A stretch of 64,000 nt of DNA from Rhizopus arrhizus. Taxonomy: Eukaryota; Mucoromycota; Mucoromycetes; Mucorales; Rhizopodaceae. Location: contig JAKZZE010000001.1 of the NCBI GenBank assembly GCA_024220505.1, positions 2,232,001-2,296,000 of the forward strand. Direction: 5' to 3'. Under the pieces are notes generated by a model. It saw nothing but the letters and a program-made list of their open reading frames with translations. It was not told the DNA's origin and ran no database searches. Positions 33,079-45,312 of this stretch are shown here, in pieces (within the stretch, counting starts at the first letter, position 1; each line of letters opens with the position of its first letter). The position numbers and the translations under genes were made by a program.

Positions 33079-36000
33079 ATGCGTGGGTTGACGGTTTTTA
33101 TTGGTAATTAAAAAACTATTTCTTTTTCGAAAGAATAATAGAAACTAACATGATTTATAGCCGACATTCGAAAATGTAAAAAAAAAAAAGACATACACAA
33201 GCAAATGAATATTTACCAGCAATTCATCTTTTAATAAAATAGGTCGAGTAAGAGAACTTGAAGAAAAGCGTATCAATAAAGAAATGGCCAACATTCGTTC
33301 CAAATTCAAAGGTATTATAATTGCACATGAAGTATTAAAGAAAAAAAGCTAATGTTTCAAAAGAGGGAAATCTCAATGGATATCAAAAGAAAAAGTATGT
33401 CTGCAAGTTATTATACATGTACATTCTTGGTTGGGAAATTGACTTTGGACATCTCGAAGCTGTTAATTTGATATCAAGTCAAAAATATAGCGAAAAGCAA
33501 ATAGTAAGCAGAGCAACCAAAGTAGGAAAAAGAGCAACTGAATTTATCTTGTATAGGGCTATTTGGCAGTGACATTGTTGTTTCATGAAAATAGCGACCT
33601 TGTTCGACTTGTGGTCAATTCAATTAAGAAAGATCTCGAAGATATGAATGAAATCAACAATTGTTTAGCTTTGCATGCTATTGCTAACATTGGTGGGCGA
33701 GAAATGGCCGAAAGCCTTGCAACTGATGTTCATCGTTTATTGATTTCACCGTAAGCACAAGAAGTTGAGAATGTATAGCAATGTTTCTTATCTGTTCTTT
33801 AGGACATCAAAGAGCTTTGTAAAGAAGAAGGCAGCGTTGACGTTATTACGTCTATATCGCAAACACCCAGATGTGATTCCTGTGACTGATTGGGCCGATA
33901 GAATTGTACATCTAATGGATGAGCATGACTTGGTAAAATTCTTACATAAATTATGCGCTATTGAAACTAATTGTTTATATTCACCAACAAAAGGGAGTTG
34001 CTTTGAGTGTGACAACATTAGTGCTGACATTAGCGCAAAACTTTCCTGTAGAGTATAGTGGATGCTATGAAAAGGCTGTGAATCGGTTGAAGAGAGTAAG
34101 ATGCAATAAATACCCCTTTTTTACAGTAATAATAACACATGTGTACAAAATAGATTTTAATAGACAGAGATTATAGTGTGGATTACGTTTATTATAAGGT
34201 TCCTATTCCTTGGTTACAAGTGAAATGCCTCCGCCTTTTACAGTACTATCCTCCTCCAGGTATAAACAGTTTTTATTAATATGGTTTATATATTTAAATT
34301 TCATGCTTATGTTAGATGATGCCAAATTACGTAGCGATATCAGTGAATTATTACAAATTATTATTACCGATTCTCAAGATACACCTAAAAATGTTCAACA
34401 CAGCAATGCACAAAACGCCGTTCTTTTTGAAGCAATTAACCTTGCCATTCATCTTGACAGTAACTCTAGTATCTGTGCACAAGCTGCATCGCTTTTAGGA
34501 CGTTTCATTTCGAGTAAAGAGACGAACGTGCGATACCTTGGCTTAGAAACCATGTCGCATTTGGCAGCCTGTGTAGATTCGTTAGAACCTATCAAGCGAC
34601 ACCAGGAGACAATATTGATGTCACTTCGCGATAAAGATATCAGTGTTCGACGACGTGGTCTCGATTTGCTTTATTCTATGTGTGACACATCCAATGCTAA
34701 AGTTGTCGTCTCTGAATTACTTCGATACCTTCAAGTAGCCGATTATGCCATGCGAGAAGAGATGGTACTCAAAATTGCCATCTTAGCAGAGAAGTTCGCT
34801 TCATCCTACTCTTGGTACGTAGACATTATCCTACAGTTGATCTCGACTGCCGGTGAACAAGTAGGTGAGGAAGTCTGGTTCCGTGTTGTTCAAATTGTGA
34901 CCAACAATGAAGAACTGCAAGAGTATGCTGCAAAGACTGTATTAAATTATCTGGGATCACCTCAGTACAATGAGACTATGGTTAAGGTAGGCGGCTATAT
35001 CTTGGGTGAATATGGACACTTGATTGCCAATCTGAATGGCTGTAGTCCAATTGAGCAATTTACAGCAATCCATAACAAATTCAACCTTTGCTCACTTCAG
35101 ACTCGTGCGCTTTTATTGACAACCTATGCTAAATTTGTGAACTTGTTTCCTGAAATCAAAGGTCAGATCTTGCCTGTTTTGAACCAGTACAGATATGTGC
35201 TAGATGCCGAATTGCAACAACGTGCTTGTGAATACTTTTCAATCTCAACAATGCCAACCGATGATCTACTTCAAACTGTATGTGAGGAGATGCCTCCTTA
35301 TCCACAACGAGAATCCACACTGTTGTTGAAATTAAATCAAAAGCATGGCGATACAGAAGACAAGCGTGTGTGGGTTATAGGTGGCAAAGAAGCAAACGCT
35401 GAACGACAAGATACTCTAAAGCGTATGGTCTCTGTTCGTTCAACTTCTGTAGATAACCTTCACTCTACAAACGTGACCCATCCGGCGTCATCAGTTCCTA
35501 TAAGGTCTGCTACAATGCCTGTGACAAATACCTATTCAAACAGTGAGCCCGATTTGCTTATGTTCAACGATCTAAGCTTAGAACCTCAGTCTACTATCAC
35601 TCATATGCCTACCAATGTTCCATTGGCTGTTGGATACGAATTAGGATATAATATGCTACTGAAACATCGTGAAGGTGTATTGTATGAAAATGCACAAGTT
35701 CAAATATCAGCCAACTCAGAATATCACGGATCACACGGTCGAATGGCCCTTTATCTGACCAACAAGACATCTAACCCAATAACTGGCATTAATATGATGG
35801 TAACATCTACTGAACAAGTTAAGGTTGAATTAGCCGCATCTGAAACAGATATGCTTTCACCTGGTGCACAGATACAACGCTTAGTAACGGTTGTGTGCGA
35901 AGACTTGTTTGCTGAGTCACCTGATCTTTATATTCGTTATAATGCAGAAATACTTCATCTCAAATTACCTATTATCATTACCAAGTTCCAAGAGCCAATT

Positions 36001-36404
36001 ACAACAATGGATGAAGCGAACTTTTTTAGACGTTGGAATCAGATTGGTGGGCCTCCTCGTGAGAGTCAAGTTATTTTCAAAAGTGAGGTACCCATTCAGC
36101 TACCTATCACAGCCTCTATTCTCCAAGCATTCGGCATTGGCTTATTGAGTAATGTAGATCCCAATCCCAATAATTATGTAGGCGCAAGTATTGTGGACGC
36201 TGGTAAACAGGGAGGAAAAATAGGCATCTTGTTAAGATTGGAACCTAACTTGGAGCAAAATGTAAGCTTCAATACCTTTACTAATGAAACACGTATTTAC
36301 ATTTATCCTTGTAGATGTACCGTCTTACGATAAGAACGCCTACTGAAGGTGCATCAAATCTATTGCGTGAAATATTAGAAAGACCTTTAACATTTGGATC
36401 ATAA
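33079..36404 (+). CDS. APL3: AP-2 clathrin adaptor complex, alpha subunit
   Basis: 942-residue large adaptin for clathrin-mediated endocytosis at the plasma membrane. N-terminal trunk motifs: [55 protein letters not shown] segment, and [13 protein letters not shown]. Helical repeats run to about 610; a linker (600-690) precedes the ear domain ([36 protein letters not shown]). Ten exons: 33079-33103, 33161-33175, 33243-33311, 33349-33503, 33557-33750, 33803-33932, 33994-34102, 34164-34259, 34316-36261, 36315-36404. Exon 2 is only 15 nt. The frame between exons 7 and 8 closes only with a GC-AG intron (34103-34163); the obvious GT at 34096 does not fit. A one-base assembly error is the alternative. 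Confidence 0.9.
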
Positions 36405-36703
36405 AAAGCATACCCCTTCTTCTTCTTTTCTCTTTGGTTATTTTGTAACGCACAAATGTGTTAAAGTATATAAAAAGTCTTTTATTATTATACAATGAAA
36501 AAAGAAAGGGGGGAAAAGTGAAAAAGAGCGTGCGAGAGTGAGAGAACTAGTAGAGGAAAGTTTTTTTTTTTTTTTTTACTTTTTCTCTATAGTTTATATG
36601 AACAGGTCCTTTTTTTTTTTTTGTAAAGAAGCGGTATATGTTACAAATGGTACAACTTGTTTCTATTCTTTTTGTCTTCCTTCCTCTTTATGATGTAAGT
36701 CTA

Positions 36704-37995
36704 CTATTGTGTTGATGATGTACTATTGGAAGTAGCCATTACATCATCCAATAAAGCTGGACTGACTAAAGTAGTTGCCAAAAAGGTTTCACCTTGTCTA
36801 GTTGAAGCAGTTGTTGTAATTTCACTGACTGTCCTTGGTGTTTCTTTTGGAACAGAGACCTGTCCTGGGGTTTCATCCGTTGATTGCATAGATGATTCTT
36901 GCTGTTGCTGTTGTTGCTGCTGTTGTTGATCTTCTTCCTCTTCCGCCACAGTATCGATGGCTGCTGTTGGTTCTTTTTTATTTTGGTTCATTACTTCCAA
37001 GACATCTTCTACTTCAACCGCTACACTTGCTTCCAAATCAAAGTAATTGCGACAGAGCGGACAAGAAAATCCAGGGTAATTTTGAAAGACAATTGGACGT
37101 AAACATTTAAAGTGAAAGACGTGAGAACATGGTGCAACAAAGAGAGCTTGAAAAGGAGCAATGGCATATAAACAGATGCAACACTCTTGAATATCAGCAG
37201 GCTGCGGTGATTCGTCTGATGTATTATCGTGTGTTCTTGTGAGTTCTCTAGAGATGTCATTGTTAAATGTGTCCGCAGCAGCAGCAGGAGTAGAAATGAG
37301 TTGAGAGCGCAATTGTTGAAAGGCAGCACGAGTGAATGGAGTTGGCTGTGGCTCTGTACGGTTGATTTCAACACGGATACGAACTGCACGATAAATAGAT
37401 TCAATACCACCTTGATAGTCAACACCCAATTGAACAATATCACCGTCCTTCACTTCCTGTTGTTGGCTCTCATGGTTTGGTGGACTGAGTCTAAGACGAT
37501 TAACAAATGTACCACTTGAAGATCCAATGTCACGAATAAAGACCTAATGAAGAAAAATGTATTTTTTAGATTTCTTGATTTGGAATATATTATTCAAAAT
37601 ATGTATACCTTTCCTTGTTCAGTCCATAACTCAGCATGGTTGCGACTTACAACCTTACTTTTAAAAGACAGCCTTTGTTCTATTGAATTTCTATCAGAAA
37701 ATCGACCAATACGATACATAACACCAGGTTCAAGCTCTCTATCAATAATATCAAATACAAAACTACGGCTGGAGAGCCCAACGTTGGGCACAAGTCGAAT
37801 ACGTGGCTTGTTTACAGACTGGCTTTCTGATTCTTGTGGCTGATCATAAGTTGATTCTTGATTGGCTAAAGGTGGAGTAATAGGGCTTGAAGTAGATAAA
37901 CGTCTGTGAGCTCTGCGAATACTCGCAAACCCCCGGGATATCAAAGCAGGTGATGAAGAAGTATTTGAAGCTGATAAACTGCGATTACGAGGCAT
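36704..37995 (-). CDS. FHA-RING E3 ubiquitin ligase (Dma1/Dma2, CHFR/RNF8 type)
   Basis: 408-residue protein. A disordered S/R-rich N-terminus (1-60) leads to an FHA domain at about 65-185 with YRIGRFSDR, KSKVVSRNHAELW and IRDIGSSSGTFVNRLRLSP, the phosphothreonine-binding loops. A RING follows at about 250-295: CCICLY, then CSHVFHFKCLRPI and CPLC. A glutamine run (about ten residues) and an S/T-rich tail end the protein. The order FHA then RING matches fungal Dma ligases, which act in the spindle-position and septation checkpoints. Two exons: 37995-37609 and 37543-36704. The C-rich reading on the other strand is a shadow of the glutamine run. Confidence 0.88.
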
Positions 37996-38976
37996 AGTTG
38001 AAATATTATTTATTGTAACTATAGTATCACAAGTATACATATATTTTCTTTCATGAAAAAATAAAGAAAAAAAAAAGAAGAAGCAAAAAAAAAGAAAAAA
38101 AAGACTCTCTTTTGTTTCTCTGGGAGAAAAAAAAAGATATAAATGATTGCAACGGGGTTTCATTCTTTTTTATTCTTACTCCGTATGCCTTCATTAAGAA
38201 ATCTATACATCAGATTGGACAAATCAAACTCCGATATGTTATTAAAGATTGCTGTTGCTTGCAATACTCATTAACAACCTCAGTCAAAAGGTCAGTGCAC
38301 ACATACATGCACATACAAAAGCATATAAAATGAATATTTCAATATGAGCCAATATCCTAAAGAAACAAAAAAGAATAAATTAGGCACAAGTTCGAGGGCT
38401 GAAAGAAAGGAATCAAGTACTTTATACAAAAAAAAGCAATTGTCTTCATTTACTGGTTGTTACATTGTTGCACATGGTAACATTACTGCAAAGGGGAAAT
38501 AAGGATAATAATTTACTTTTGGCAAAAAAAAAGATATTTAATTGCAGCACTTTTGTAAGTCAAACGGTAATACACATATACAACTGTTTTCTAACAAACA
38601 ATTGAGAAACTTTACAATTGAAACTTTAGAGGATTTGACGTCATTTAAATCGGATTAAAAACTTTTTTTTATCGCAAGTAATATTTTTCCGCTTAAGCAA
38701 TTGAGCAGTACTTTATTATTGTGATTCAATAATAATGTTAATATTATGCACTGAGCGTTAGAATAAAGGGATATATGAATGTGTAGCTCATCCAAATACC
38801 ATAAATTTAAAGAGATGATCAGACACTTGTTTACACTTGCAAAATGTTTATTTTATAGAAAAAGAATGGACTTTTAAAAATAGAATAATAAAAAAAAAAA
38901 TAGAAAGGGGAGAAAGCAATTGCCTTTTTTTTCTTTTTCTTTTTCCTTTCTTGCACTCATTGTTAAGCAAGAAATA
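37996..38976. other. intergenic region between the Dma-like and Ppn2-like genes
   Basis: Divergent spacer of about 1 kb. It holds a pyrimidine/purine-rich leader near 38040-38110 and a possible 52-codon ORF at 38344-38502 (separate entry). No other feature is supported. Confidence 0.5.
38344..38502 (+). CDS. possible small ORF, 52 residues, unknown
   Basis: An ATG frame encodes 52 residues starting MSQYPKETKKNKLGTSSRAE and ending HGNITAKGK. It is lysine- and serine-rich, hydrophilic and balanced, unlike chance frames nearby. No Kozak context, splice signal or family supports it further, so it stays a weak candidate. Confidence 0.22.
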   Translation: MSQYPKETKKNKLGTSSRAERKESSTLYKKKQLSSFTGCYIVAHGNITAKGK

Positions 38977-40072
38977 ATGGCGTTTTTCAATAGCCATGAT
39001 GCTCATAGTGTAGAATATGTAGACGCTATTCCTGAAAATTATAAAACAAAAAAACAACAGAGATTATGGAAATACATTGCTGTAGCAGTTGCAACCATTG
39101 TTATCATTGTTATTGTCGTTGTTGTAGCCGTGGTTGTTACGGACAATAAAAAGAAATCGAGTACCTCAACTTACTCTGTTTCCCAGTATGCACACCTAAC
39201 ACAGATAGTAACCAACAATGACACCTCACTTCAACAAAAGGAGCGTATATTTGTTGTAGGCGATGTACATGGATGCATAGATGAATTCAATTCCCTACTA
39301 GACACTATAAAATACAACACAACTACAGATCAAATTATTCTTGCAGGCGATATAACATCCAAGGGACCTGACAGTCTCGGCGTTATCCGCCGTGCCAAGG
39401 AATTGGGTGCGCTTTGCGTCCGCGGTAACCATGACGATAAATTAATTCGATTCAAGACATTTGAAAATGAAAAGGGACAGAATTCAATGTATCCACTCAA
39501 TGCGGTCATGCCAGAAGGCAATGTTCCTGACCCATTGAAATTCAAGAATTATCATGAGCCATTAGCTTTGTAAGTTTTGTTTATGTTTTTTCGAGTCTTG
39601 ATCTAATTTTTTTCTCTCTTTAAATATATGCCTATACAGAAACATGTCACAAGAAGACTATGACTACCTTGTTTCTTGTCCTGCAATTCTTCATATTCCC
39701 TTCTTAAATAATACTATTGTTGTGCATGCCGGCCTAGATCCTAGCATTCCTTCTTTAAAAGATCAAGTTCCATATTTAGTTATGAATATGCGTGACATAG
39801 ATAGTCAAAAAGTACCTACACGAGAAAGTGGAGTAGGAACGCAGTGGGCAATTGAATGGAACTCTTATCAGCAAAGTTTGACTCTTAATAACACAATGAT
39901 TTACTATGGACATGACGCGGGTCGTGGTTTAAATATACAACAATATACTTTTGGTTTGGACACAGGTTGTGTTTATGGCGGTAAGCTGACAGCGATGAAC
40001 ATCAAGACACATGAATTGGCTCAAGTTAATTGTGCAACACATTATTCCAATGACGGCGCTGAAGACGATTAG
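38977..40072 (+). CDS. membrane-anchored calcineurin-like phosphatase, Ppn2 (zinc endopolyphosphatase) type
   Basis: 341-residue type II membrane protein. A cytosolic N-terminus of 31 residues precedes one transmembrane helix (YIAVAVATIVIIVIVVVVAV), then a metallophosphoesterase domain. Metal ligands are visible: GDVHGCIDEF, AGDITSKGPDS, RGNHDDK, and the late histidines in VVHAGLDPS and YYGHDAG. PPP-like architecture with a single anchor matches yeast Ppn2/YNL217W, which cleaves vacuolar polyphosphate. Two exons: 38977-39569 and 39640-40072. The substrate is inferred from family only. A related diadenosine-tetraphosphatase-like activity cannot be excluded. Confidence 0.8.
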
Positions 40073-40194
40073 AAAAACTTCCTCTTTTCCTTTCTACATT
40101 AATAAAATATATAAAACCAATAGACAAGTCACGCTGCTATCGCCTCTAGTTTTTTTCCTTCTCTCTCTCTCTTTTTTTTTACACAAAAACACAA

Positions 40195-40698
40195 ATGACA
40201 AACGACGATAGTTACATGGCAATGATAAACAACCCAGTCATTAATCCTCCTCGGATTGAAAAGCAACCGAGTCCGCTGAAACAAAACACAAAGTTAAAAC
40301 CAGCCTCATTTCCTCCTGTCCAACAAGCACAAGATTTACTCACGAGTGCAACTCAAGATGTTTATCTGTCTTCAGAATCTGATGAGCCATTTGAATGGAT
40401 CAACACAATTACCGAAAGAAACTCTTTACCAACTACAATAGACGACCTTGAAGCACTTGGCTTACTAAACGGGAACGAAAGCAACCGTCTCAAGATAAAG
40501 TCAGTGCGGGAATTTTTACAAAAAGAGGAGTACCAAAACATTGTGAAGGCTTTAGAAAAACTAGGCGAATTGACACAGCAAGGAAGTAAAGTTTATTTAG
40601 TTGGCGAGTACTCTATCACAGTTTTAATTCTGTGTATTATCCATTATGAGCAGCAAACAGCTATTGTTGGTTTAAAGAGTTTATTAATTCAAACTTAA
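40195..40698 (+). CDS. unknown protein, possibly NuiA (nuclease A inhibitor)-like
   Basis: Intronless 167-residue protein. The first 50 residues are proline- and lysine-rich and disordered. The segment DVYLSSESDEPFEWINT followed by a helical region and a strand-rich end (GSKVYLVGEYSITVLILCI) recalls the NuiA-like fold, whose members carry SESDYPFE near the N-terminus and occur in fungi. The match rests on one motif, so it is tentative. The ATG at 40195 follows 120 bases after the Ppn2-like stop and a T-rich leader. The 3' end is followed by a 49-base T run. Confidence 0.5.
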   Translation: MTNDDSYMAMINNPVINPPRIEKQPSPLKQNTKLKPASFPPVQQAQDLLTSATQDVYLSSESDEPFEWINTITERNSLPTTIDDLEALGLLNGNESNRLKIKSVREFLQKEEYQNIVKALEKLGELTQQGSKVYLVGEYSITVLILCIIHYEQQTAIVGLKSLLIQT

Positions 40699-40734
40699 GG
40701 GTTTTTATAAACAAATACGCGTTCTCGATTTTTG

Positions 40735-40736
<2 letters not shown>

Positions 40737-40785
<49 letters not shown>
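40737..40785. repeat. T49 homopolymer
   Basis: An uninterrupted run of 49 T bases between the NuiA-like gene and GND1, one of the longest homopolymers in the window and a likely source of assembly and length errors. Confidence 0.95.
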
Positions 40786-40786
<1 letters not shown>

Positions 40787-40909
40787 GTCTTTTGTCGTTG
40801 CATAAAAAAACTTTTTTTTGTAACTCCAAATGAAAACAAAAAGCCTCTAAATTTTATGTTTTACATCATATTTTGGTAAGATAACCCCTTCAGTTGTGAA
40901 AAGGTAACA

Positions 40910-40917
40910 TATAAAAG
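40910..40917 (+). promoter_or_regulatory. TATA-like element of GND1
   Basis: TATAAAAG about 70 bases upstream of the 6-phosphogluconate dehydrogenase start codon and in the same orientation. Position and sequence fit a TATA box for a strongly expressed gene; there is no direct evidence. Confidence 0.4.
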
Positions 40918-40985
40918 GACAAATTCTTTTTTTTTCTGCTTTTATTCATAATTTTTCTTTTTCTTTTATTTCTTTAAAGTGAAAA

Positions 40986-42611
40986 ATGGCAGTGTAAGTT
41001 GAATTTATTTTCATCTTTCTTCTTTTTGATCCTAAAGCTTTGTTATAGTGCAGATATTGGTCTTATTGGTTTGGCCGTCATGGGTCAAAACTTAATTTTA
41101 AACATGAATGATCATGATTTTGTTGTATGCGCTTATAACCGTACGACGTCTAAAGTAGACCACTTTTTAGAAAATGAAGCTAAAGGTATATAATTGCATG
41201 TTCTTTTGAAGAAATAGTTGGCTAATCTTTTTTAATAGGTACTAAGATTGTTGGTGCCCATTCCATTGAAGAACTGTGCTCTAAGCTCAAGAGACCCAGA
41301 AAGATCGTTTTACTTGTCAAGGCAGGTTCAGCAGTAGATGCCTTCATTGAGCAGCTTTTGCCCCATTTGGAAAAAGACGATATTATCATTGATGGTGGCA
41401 ATTCTCACTTTCCTGATTCAATTCGTCGTGCTCAAGCATTGGAGGAAAAGGGTATCTTGTTTGTCGGCTCCGGTGTTTCTGGTGGTGAAGAAGGTGCTCG
41501 TTATGGACCTTCTTTAATGCCTGGTGGAAATCCTAGAGCTTGGGAGCATATTAAACCAATCTTCCAAGCTATTGCTGCCAAGGCTCCTGATGGTGCTCCT
41601 TGCTGTGATTGGGTTGGTGAGTCAGGTGCTGGCCATTATGTTAAAATGGTTCACAATGGCATTGGTAAAATATTGCTACTGCTTCTTATGTGCAGGAAAG
41701 ACTAATCTAAGCATTTTTGCATGTATATAGAATATGGTGACATGCAGTTGATTAGTGAAGTTTATCAAATCATGAAAGAGGTACTTCACATGCCTGAAGA
41801 TGAAATGGCCGAAGTATTTGAGACATGGAACAAAGGAGAACTTGATTCGTTCTTGATCGAAATTACCCGCGATATTCTTAAATACAAGGACACGGATGGT
41901 AAGCCCTTGGTGACTAAGATTCGTGATACAGCTGGTCAAAAAGGTACTGGTAAATGGACTGGTATCGACTCTTTGGACCGCGGTATTCCTGTAACCTTAA
42001 TTGGTGAAGCTGTCTATGCTCGATGTCTGTCATCACTCAAAGATGAACGTATACGAGCTTCCAAGATCTTGAAAGGACCTACGAGTGGTAAATTTACGGG
42101 TGATAAGAAGAAGTTGCTTGATGCTCTTGGCCAAGCACTGTATGCATCCAAGATTGTTTCTTATGCTCAAGGCTTTATGCTCATGCGTCAAGCCGGTGTT
42201 GACTATAATTGGAACTTGAACTTTGCTGGTATTGCTTTGATGTGGCGTGGCGGTTGTATCATTCGTTCTGCCTTTTTAGGAAAGATTAAGGATGCCTATA
42301 ATAACAATCCCAAGCTGGAAAACTTGCTGTTTGACCCATTCTTCCAAGAGGCAACTGCAAAGGCTCAAGAATCTTGGCGATACGTTGTTGCCACTGCTGT
42401 TACTGCTGGTATTCCCACACCTGCTCTCTCAACTGCTCTTAACTTTTATGACGGTCTTCGTCATGAGATGTTGCCTGCTAATTTACTTCAGGCTCAACGT
42501 GATTATTTTGGTGCTCATACCTATGAACTGTTGGACTCTCCTGGTAAATTTATTCATACCAACTGGACTGGTAAAGGCGGTAATGTTGCGGCCTCCAGCT
42601 ACAATGCTTAA
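40986..42611 (+). CDS. GND1: 6-phosphogluconate dehydrogenase, decarboxylating
   Basis: 483-residue cytosolic enzyme of the oxidative pentose phosphate pathway: 6-phosphogluconate plus NADP+ gives ribulose 5-phosphate, CO2 and NADPH. Dinucleotide motif [13 protein letters not shown], substrate motifs [16 protein letters not shown] and the catalytic Lys segment [13 protein letters not shown] are intact; the second domain carries [14 protein letters not shown] and the C-terminus ends in HTNWTGKGG. Exons: 40986-40993, 41049-41185, 41239-41664, 41731-42611. The first exon holds only eight coding bases (Met-Ala and part of Val). Length matches the family (about 480-490). Confidence 0.96.
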
Positions 42612-42736
42612 ATAAGAATAAAAAAAAAAGCATGTTGTTTGTGTAAATATTCTTTGTTACACTATTTGTCGCAATCTTTTACATGTTATCTTCAAATTTA
42701 TGTCCTTTTTTCTTCTTTTATTCGTTATTACCAAAA

Positions 42737-44513
42737 ATGGTAAACTTGATATATCCTTTTGCTCTTGGCCTATTGGCAAGTGCTGTACAAGCAAGCATAG
42801 TAAAAGAAGTAGACCCTAAAACAATCGAAACGAGAGGACTAGGCGCTTTGTAAGAGGAAAAAAAAAGAAGGCACATGAATTAAGCTAATGACAATGTAGT
42901 TTTGTAGAATTCTATAAAACTAATAACCTTGCATGTCAAAATTTTGGTAAATCTTTTTTTTTCAGTCATTATCTTTTATTTTTAATATACTCTTTTTTAT
43001 TGAAACCAGCTCCTCAGTATGAAGAGCTCGCTTCAGTCCATGAAGGTGATGGTGTATTTTTTGGTAGAATTAACTGCGATGATTATAGTCAATACTGCCA
43101 AGAAAAAGGCGTCAATGGCGACGATCTACCTGCACTCTTGACTAGTCTTCACCTTAATCCTTGGAAGGTATATAAAGGGGATTTTGTTTCTTTGGACACT
43201 GTTGATCAGTTCATTAGAGATAACAAACCCTTTAGAAATACAGAAGGTCAAAGTAAATCAATCACATCCTCCGAAGAATTGAAGGCTATCACAGAAAGTA
43301 AAGAACCTTGGTTTATCAAGTTTTATGCACCTTGGTGTGGGCATTGTAAAAACTTGGCACCAGAATGGATCCAAGTAGCGAATCGATTGAAAACCAGAGT
43401 AAACGTGGGCGAAGTGAATTGCGATGCCAATAAAGGTTTGATTTTTTTTAAAAAAAGAAAAAGGGGGCAGAAACAAATGATTTACCTTTTCTCTTTAGAT
43501 TTGTGTAATGAGTATCAAATATCTGGGCTACCCACTCTAAAATAGTAAAAAATACACGATTAGATATAAAGAAGGTGATTTAACATATATTTTTCCTCAG
43601 CTTTGTACATGGTACCTCTATTCAATATTACGGAGAAAGAGTAGCTGATCCATTGGTTGAGTTTGCCATGGATTATTCCAATACAGCTGTCCGAGGTGTC
43701 CGTCGAGATGAAGCATTTGATAATCTTCTCAAGAAAAATGATGTCAACTTGATTTATGTGACAGAGAATAAAGAGAAGAAGGATATTGAAAGATTAGAAA
43801 GGATTGCACCTAGCTACTTGCAATCTTTGCCTTTTTATACTACTATGGATCCCAAGACAACACAGCGACTTGGGCTCACTCAAGAGCAATTACCCGCGAT
43901 CACAATTCTCAAAGATGGTCATCAATTTGTGTATAACAACGAAGAGGACTTGGCCAGGTGGATTGAAAAACATAGTAAACCATTGGTAATCAGTATACAA
44001 TCACATAATTCGAATCAAATTTTGAGAAAACAACAGGGCACTGTTGTCTTGGGTCTATTTGCCACAGATGATCTTGATTCACTCAAGGCTCTGCGAAAGT
44101 TAGCGGCTGAGTGCACAGAAGACGATGTACTGTTTGCTTATTTGGACAGTTGGGCTTATGCTAGCTTTGTCTCTCGCATGTATGGTATAAGCGTGATGCA
44201 ACTCCCTGCTGTTGTCTTTTTGCAGCCTCAGCAGCAGCAGTATTACAAGTTTATTAAGGATCAAGAGTTATTTAATATTACCAAGGCACCTCAAGAAATC
44301 TTGAATGCCCTAAGACATCTTGATACCCTTACACCCATCTCCACAGCACCCTCGAAAGCAATTGGCATTGCAGGAAAAATAGTTGACTTTATTCAACAGT
44401 ACTGGGTCTTGTTCAGTGGTGGATTCTTTGTTCTGTTGGTAGGTTTGACCATCTTGATTTCAACAAGTGAAACAAGTCAACCAGTAAAGAAATCAGATTT
44501 GAAAAAGGAATAA
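42737..44513 (+). CDS. membrane-anchored protein disulfide isomerase (TMX/Eps1-like)
   Basis: 514-residue ER protein with a signal peptide (MVNLIYPFALGLLASAVQAS), two thioredoxin-like domains, a further helical/thioredoxin-like region and one C-terminal transmembrane helix (YWVLFSGGFFVLLVGLTILI), followed by a lysine-rich cytosolic tail (VKKSDLKKE) that may aid ER retention. The second domain has the normal active site FYAPWCGHCKNLAP. The first reads NNLACQNFGAP and keeps only one cysteine, so it is probably not redox-active. Five exons: 42737-42849, 42900-42946, 43010-43435, 43499-43544, 43601-44513. It resembles yeast Eps1 and animal TMX3; the exact orthologue is not certain. Confidence 0.82.
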
Positions 44514-44580
44514 TAATAAAAGTTATTTATTGAATAAGGAGTGTATGTAATAAGAATATATATGCATTAGTTTCAGTTTA

Positions 44581-45256
44581 TCAGTGATCTCTATTTACAA
44601 AAGTTCTTCCTATACAAGGATCAATGGGCGGTAATATAGGTGGCGGACTCAATTTGGGTAATGTACGTTGTTGCTTATCTGATTCTGACAGGGAAGAAGG
44701 AGTGTGTTGAACCCTGGTTTTTAATGTTTTCATGACTTTATTATGTGAGACTAATTTATCTTCATTTTCAGAAAAAGAAGCTCGGCTTCTTTTTTTCTCT
44801 GTGGGTGATATTGGTGTAGTTGGTTGAAAATAAGGGTGAGATAATGGATGAGCAGAGTGTGGATAATAATGATCATGATCTTCCGGTAAAGTGATACGAG
44901 CAAATGCCTGCTGTTGAACTGGTATTAAATAAGGTGGAGAATAAGATGACCTTTGATGTGTTTGCTCTCTAGCCAGCTGAAGGTCAAGTTGACGAAGATG
45001 AATTCTGACTTCCTCTGTCCTTAGTACGATTTGTGCCGTTTGCTTCTTTATTAAAAAGTTTTTTTTTATTATCACTTGTATTGTATAAAGGCTTCAATAT
45101 ATTTACTTTGTCTTCTTCTGATTTCGCCATCAAGACATGCTTTAATAGTTCAGGATTACTTTCGTATTTATTAAGTATCTCTTTTATTGAAATCTCTTGT
45201 TGTGGAGGCGTTGGCCATTGAAAAGTTGGTGAGCTGGATTGAGGTGATGAAGCCAT
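44581..45256 (-). CDS. proline/serine-rich protein of unknown function
   Basis: 204-residue protein that I do not recognise. The N-terminus is S/P-rich (MASSPQSSSPTFQWPTPP), followed by a helical region (ISIKEILNKYESNPELLKHV; TEEVRIHLRQLDLQLAREQ), then a long disordered tail with basic patches (EKKRSRASFS) and a proline-rich end. Exons 45256-45107 and 45045-44581, joined by a 61-nt GT-AG intron in phase 0. Without this intron the two halves appear out of frame across a poly-A run, so the region can be misread as a frameshift. A nuclear regulator is plausible but unproven. Confidence 0.6.

Positions 45257-45312
<56 letters not shown>

Noticed and set aside
36726..37102. Plus-strand frames with cysteine or leucine runs
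   Set aside because: They are shadows of the glutamine run in the FHA-RING gene.
44581..45256. Apparent frameshift across a poly-A run
   Set aside because: A 61-nt GT-AG intron in phase 0 joins the two halves cleanly.
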